From Planctomycetota bacterium (GTDB lineage Bacteria; Planctomycetota; Phycisphaerae; UBA1845): a stretch of DNA of 9,970 nt. Of this stretch, positions 6,655 through 9,970 are shown piece after piece (the stretch's first letter is position 1; each line of letters starts with the position of its first letter). A program made the translations under genes and the position numbers. The notes under the pieces are model-generated. The model was not told where the DNA came from. It was given only the letters and a program-made list of their open reading frames with translations, and made no database searches. The DNA is taken from contig JADFRO010000081.1 in NCBI GenBank assembly GCA_022561255.1, positions 1-9,970 of the forward strand, read 5' to 3'.

Positions 6655-7770
6655 ATGACCGTTTATCCGCTTGTTTTCGAGCCCATCTTCAAACGCCGCA
6701 TCTGGGGCGGACGGCGCCTGGCCTCGATACTCGCCAAGACGCTGCCCGCCGATCAGCCGATCGGCGAATCATGGGAAATCGCTGACCTTGAGAACGACCA
6801 ATCCGTCGTGGCTGTCGGCCCCGAACGTGGCAAAACGCTCGCGCAGCTCGTTGCGCAATGGGGCGATGAGCTGATCGGCCGAGCACCGCTGGTGGACGGT
6901 CGATTCCCTCTGCTCATCAAGTTTCTCGACGCGCGGGATACCTTAAGCGTACAGGTCCACCCCGACCGAGCCATGGCCGCCCGACGCGGTGGAGCGGTCC
7001 GAATCAAAAACGAAGCCTGGTATGTCATCGACGCCGATGACGACGCGTTTATCTACCGAGGGGTCAAGAGCGGCGTCGACGCCGACGCCCTGCGACGATC
7101 GATCGATCGCGGTGACATCGAATCCGTTTTGATCAAAGTGCCCGCACGGCGTGGCCACTGCTTCTACTTGCCCAGCGGAACCGTTCACGCCCTCGGCGCC
7201 GGCGTCACAGTGGCGGAGGTTCAAACGCCCAGCGACGTCACCTATCGGATGTTCGACTTCAACCGCGTGGATGAAGCCACGGGAAAACAGCGCGAGCTGC
7301 ACGTCGAGGAAGCCCTAGCCTGTGCATGCTTCGATCCCGTTCCCCCCGAAGCGGAGTCGCCGCAGCACCTGGCCAGCGTTTGGACGTCCGTTACGAGTCT
7401 CGTTCGTAGCGAATCCTTCGTGATCGAGCGCGTCCGCATGGTGGACGGCGTCGAGCAGGAAATCCCCTACGCTGAAATGGTGATCTGGATGGTTCTCGAG
7501 GGCTACGGTACCATCGCCTGTGATGGGCTGCCCAAGCCGTTGGAGTTCACGGTAGGCAACACCCTGCTGCTGCCCGCAGGGTTGAAAAACGGGCGGGTTC
7601 GAGCGAACGAAAACTGTATGTGGCTGGAAGTCTCCGTACCGATCGAGAGTTCACTCACCGGCTTCGACAGGCCTGAGCGTGAAAAACCGCAGAGTTCGTC
7701 GAGCACCGGCGGCTACGTCGATTTGAACGTGCCCCAGCGCAGCGGTCCGTCGACTGGCGGCGGCGATTAA
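6655..7770 (+). CDS. manA: Mannose-6-phosphate isomerase, type I
   Basis: 371 aa. It interconverts mannose-6-phosphate and fructose-6-phosphate with a zinc ion, linking glycolysis to GDP-mannose and surface polysaccharide synthesis. The N-terminus (EPIFKRRIWGGRRL, 9-22) and GESWEIAD (37-44) are typical of the short bacterial class I form. Expected zinc ligands are visible: Gln100 and His102 in VQVHPD, Glu120 in KNEAWYV, and His178 in SGTVHALGAG. Two cupin-like halves are covered to about residue 335. The last 35 residues (REKPQSSSSTGG... to GGGD) are low-complexity and probably disordered, beyond the usual end of the family. The ATG at 6655 has GAAAGG about 14 nt upstream, a weak or distant ribosome site. 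It is followed after 65 nt by the two-TM protein gene without an evident terminator. Confidence 0.93.
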   Translation: MTVYPLVFEPIFKRRIWGGRRLASILAKTLPADQPIGESWEIADLENDQSVVAVGPERGKTLAQLVAQWGDELIGRAPLVDGRFPLLIKFLDARDTLSVQVHPDRAMAARRGGAVRIKNEAWYVIDADDDAFIYRGVKSGVDADALRRSIDRGDIESVLIKVPARRGHCFYLPSGTVHALGAGVTVAEVQTPSDVTYRMFDFNRVDEATGKQRELHVEEALACACFDPVPPEAESPQHLASVWTSVTSLVRSESFVIERVRMVDGVEQEIPYAEMVIWMVLEGYGTIACDGLPKPLEFTVGNTLLLPAGLKNGRVRANENCMWLEVSVPIESSLTGFDRPEREKPQSSSSTGGYVDLNVPQRSGPSTGGGD

Positions 7771-7835
7771 CGATCGGTACGCTTGACGCGCCGGCTCGAT
7801 CCGCGCACGGAGACCGGGAACAAAGGGGGTTTGAT

Positions 7836-8741
7836 GTGAAGCCTTACGCAATGCTTGCTGAGTCGACGAACCAAACCAGCAAAACACTTTATCTGATCAC
7901 CGGCGTCTACGTGGTCATCGGGTTTCTGCTCGCGATCTTCTCCGCCAACAACGGCGACCGAATGGGAACGTTTCTGGGCTTTGTGATTATCAGCGGAGCC
8001 CTCGGCGCCGCCGTCCTGCTGCGAAGCGTCTTGCGCATGGGACTCTACATTTCCCAAGTGACCGAAAGTCTCGAGCAAGTCCGCGCGGGTATCGAGCGAA
8101 TGGAGAAGGCCGGTGCAAACATAGCAGCCGCCAACGGCGAAACCGGTCAGGTCCGCACGCTCGACCTGGCGAACATCGGCCGAGGCGATCCGACCATCCT
8201 GACGGCCGCCACCCTCGACCGATCGGTCTTTCCGCGATTGGTCGCCGCCATGGAGGACCAACCGCCCGCCCGCGGCGAGGACGCGTTGACGGCTCCGGAA
8301 ACGTTACCTGCGAGCTCCACGATCGACGAACAGTCGGTAGACGGTGCGACGGGGCGGGATCCGTCGGTCGACGTCCAGGCTGAACCCGCGACAAGAAACC
8401 TTCTTCGTCAATGGAAAGTTGCGGTGCGCAACGCCGATCTCGTGACCTGTCGATCCGTCCTATCGGCGCTCGTGGACACGGCAAGTGAAGACGAGTTGCA
8501 GCCTCTTCGTGCACAGTTGGAAGCGCTGGCGGATCGAGCCGAGGGGCCTTTGCACGACGCGTTCTCACGGCGCGTGCGAGAGCATGACTACGCAGGCGCG
8601 CTCGCGATCGGCGAGCGAATCGTCTGCCTGCTTCCCGATCGCCGGATCGCCGAAGAGTTCAAACGTATCGAGCCGCACCTGGTTCGGCGAATCGAATCCA
8701 TCGACGAGACCCAGGGTGACCGGCGCTCCGTCGCGCATTAG
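7836..8741 (+). CDS. Two-TM membrane protein of unknown function
   Basis: 301 aa. The start is GTG at 7836, supported by AAAGGGGG about 7 nt upstream; an ATG at 7851 lacks such a site. Residues 18-36 and 43-63 are hydrophobic and form two predicted transmembrane helices with a short polar turn (SANNGDRMG) between them. Residues 70-95 look like a short coiled coil (SQVTESLEQVRAGIERMEK). Residues 100-185 are acidic, proline- and serine-containing and probably disordered. Residues 187-288 form a charged helical domain whose end (DYAGALAIGERIVCLLPDRRIAEEF) reads like a TPR-type helical pair. I do not recognise a named family. The helical domain probably faces the cytoplasm. It lies 65 nt after manA on the same strand, so co-transcription is likely, but a functional link to mannose metabolism is not shown. 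Confidence 0.8.
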   Translation: MKPYAMLAESTNQTSKTLYLITGVYVVIGFLLAIFSANNGDRMGTFLGFVIISGALGAAVLLRSVLRMGLYISQVTESLEQVRAGIERMEKAGANIAAANGETGQVRTLDLANIGRGDPTILTAATLDRSVFPRLVAAMEDQPPARGEDALTAPETLPASSTIDEQSVDGATGRDPSVDVQAEPATRNLLRQWKVAVRNADLVTCRSVLSALVDTASEDELQPLRAQLEALADRAEGPLHDAFSRRVREHDYAGALAIGERIVCLLPDRRIAEEFKRIEPHLVRRIESIDETQGDRRSVAH

Positions 8742-8785
8742 TGTCGTGTTTCATAAGCCCGACGACCACGAGCCTCACCCGAGCC

Positions 8786-8827
8786 GCGGGCTCTCCTGCG
8801 GAGCGCAGCTCGCCCGCGCGATTTCTC
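8786..8827 (+). repeat. Palindromic dispersed repeat, copy 2
   Basis: Second copy of the 42-bp unit, differing from 6487-6528 at only three positions. One difference is T to C next to the inner stem. The remaining two lie in the 3' tail, which here reads ATTTCTC. It sits 44 bp after the stop of the two-TM protein gene, between that gene and the convergent secreted-protein gene, so the hairpin could also help end transcription. An alternative short stem GAGCC/GGCTC overlaps its left edge. Confidence 0.8.
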
Positions 8828-8920
8828 GCCGTTGGAATGTGTCGCGAAAGACGGTCGACCCGCTACACAATCACACACATTGCTATGGCATCCCGTCACG
8901 CACCCATTGACAGGCCTCGC

Positions 8921-9970
8921 CTACTCGCACGGCGTGAGGGTTTTGTACGGATACGGAAGCGATTTCAGAGCGTCGACGGCCAGGGTGAAGTCGCGTACGT
9001 CGATGGGGTTCAGCGGATTCACCTGTTGGGGCTGAAACTGGGCTACCGGCTTGAGGATCGTGCCCTCGAGTTCCCTGAGCCTTTCGTGCAGGACGACGAG
9101 ATCAAGGACGTTCAGTTTCACGTCGTCATCGACGTCCCCCCATTGTGGTGCATCGACCGTCCGCAGCGGGAGGGCCTCGGCACACGACGCCTCGTACCCC
9201 ATGCAGCTTGAGGGTAAAAGGGCGATTTCGTACCTCGACGCTCCGGGCATAATCTCCGGGCCGGTCGCGTACAAGGTCCGGCCGCCCAGTTCGCCTGCCC
9301 AATCTCGGTACTCCGGCTGACAGCCGAGCACGGCACACGCGAAAGTCGTTTCCAGTGCTTCCGAGTCCTCACAGGTGATGCTGGGCAAACACGTCCCGCC
9401 GCGCGGCATCATCGTTACTGGATGTATCCGTGCGTCGCACGCCGCCTGGTCAATGCAAGCCGTTCCGCCGGGCTCGGTCCCACCCTGGCAGGTGTGCATC
9501 TGCTCGCAGGTTCCACCCAGGCCGCGCTCGTCACAGTCATCCTGGGATCTGCACATGCCTCTTCCGTCTTCCGCTCCGCCGCGACACATTCGGATCGTGT
9601 TGACGTAGCGCTTTTGACCCTCGAACTCAGCGAAGGGGGTTTGGCAGGCGCCGCCGTCACAGTCCGCGTCCGAAAGGCACGGAGCAAAGAGGTTCATACT
9701 CCCGGCGCCGCAAGTGTGGTGGAGCATAGCCAAAGTCACCTCGATGGCCGTTTGCTCGGATTCGGTAGCAGGAACGTCTACGGCGATGTACCGGTTTTGC
9801 CCTTTCAGGGGAAGAACGTGGAGCACGCCGGGAAGCAGCGCGGCTATCGGAATGTTGATGGGCTGGGGATCGACGGTATCGTCGAACACGAACGTGTCGG
9901 CCTCCACGAAGTCAATCGTGTATGTGCCGAGTGCATCTCCCGGAACCGTCAACGCCAACGTCCCGAGGTA
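8921..9970 (-). CDS. Secreted cysteine-rich protein with dockerin-like C-terminus (C-terminal part)
   Basis: 349 residues are visible. The frame stays open to the right edge (YLGT before the first internal ATG), and the text reads like mid-protein, so the N-terminus and any signal peptide lie outside. Residues 59-80 (NRYIAVDVPATESEQTAIEVTL) resemble a beta-strand block common in planctomycete exported proteins. Residues 87-200 are a cysteine-rich block with spacings such as CLSDADCDGGAC (98-109) and CRSQDDCDERGLGGTC (140-155), probably disulfide-bonded. Then come CQPEYRDWAGELGGRTLYA and WGDV (277-280), followed by two dockerin-like helices: DDDVKLNVLDLVVLHERL (281-298, Ca-loop type) and NPIDVRDFTLAVDAL (321-335). 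It ends LPYPYKTLTPCE. The function is unknown; a surface or extracellular role is likely. The dockerin-like part may bind a partner, or may be only a C-terminal fold typical of the phylum. Confidence 0.85.
   Translation of the reverse strand, partial: YLGTLALTVPGDALGTYTIDFVEADTFVFDDTVDPQPINIPIAALLPGVLHVLPLKGQNRYIAVDVPATESEQTAIEVTLAMLHHTCGAGSMNLFAPCLSDADCDGGACQTPFAEFEGQKRYVNTIRMCRGGAEDGRGMCRSQDDCDERGLGGTCEQMHTCQGGTEPGGTACIDQAACDARIHPVTMMPRGGTCLPSITCEDSEALETTFACAVLGCQPEYRDWAGELGGRTLYATGPEIMPGASRYEIALLPSSCMGYEASCAEALPLRTVDAPQWGDVDDDVKLNVLDLVVLHERLRELEGTILKPVAQFQPQQVNPLNPIDVRDFTLAVDALKSLPYPYKTLTPCE

Noticed and set aside
7767..8261. Minus-strand open frame (164 codons) over the two-TM protein gene
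   Set aside because: The plus-strand frame has a Shine-Dalgarno, clear membrane helices and protein-like composition. The antisense frame has none.
8742..8920. Possible tRNA or CRISPR repeat in the 3' intergenic region
   Set aside because: There is no cloverleaf, no CCA end, and only one copy of the repeat at this site with no regular spacers.

Overview
The window looks like a chromosomal fragment from a GC-rich planctomycete. The strongest clue is the right-edge protein. It combines an 'NRYIAVDVPA...' strand, a 'CQPEYRDWAG...LYATGPEIMPG' segment, a 'WGDV' dockerin-like pair and a 'LPYPY...C' ending, which I know from memory as a recurrent secreted-protein layout in Planctomycetota. The housekeeping genes are ordinary for bacteria. 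I see no phage, transposase, CRISPR or toxin-antitoxin genes.

Layout. (1) Positions 1-389, minus strand: N-terminus of a membrane-bound 4Fe-4S polyferredoxin (NapH/CcoG-like), cut by the window edge. (2) 602-2908, plus: a 768-aa protein with a PEP synthase/PPDK-type ATP-binding domain, no swivelling-histidine or PEP domain, and a C-terminal domain with a GPGRWGS motif. It has a good sigma70-type promoter with a 12-bp palindrome just upstream. (3) 3100-3360, minus: an 86-aa coiled-coil protein of unknown function, with a hairpin terminator at 2967-2994. (4) 3361-3737: a non-coding stretch with hairpins and one short hydrophobic-plus-basic open frame. (5) 6360 down to 3738, minus: a probable three-gene operon of a stand-alone MetRS-beta/CsaA-like tRNA-binding OB-fold protein, prmC (release-factor methyltransferase) and murA (first committed step of peptidoglycan synthesis). 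A TTGCGT-17-TAGACT promoter precedes it. (6) 6655-8741, plus: manA (mannose-6-phosphate isomerase, promoter TTGGCG-17-TACAAT), then a two-TM protein of unknown function, probably co-transcribed. (7) 8921-9970, minus: C-terminal part of the secreted cysteine-rich, dockerin-like protein.

How the genes relate. The minus-strand operon joins translation (tRNA-binding domain, release-factor methylation) with cell-wall synthesis. The prmC stop codon lies inside the murA Shine-Dalgarno, which suggests coupled translation. ManA supplies or drains mannose-6-phosphate for surface sugars. No single undescribed multi-gene system is evident.

The best unexplained structure is a 42-bp palindromic repeat present twice in the same orientation (6487-6528 and 8786-8827, 39/42 identical), both times between genes. 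It looks like a dispersed REP-like element. Other points worth a look are the domain architecture of the 768-aa protein, the palindrome at its promoter, and a degenerate-looking C-terminal sorting signal at 3547-3675.
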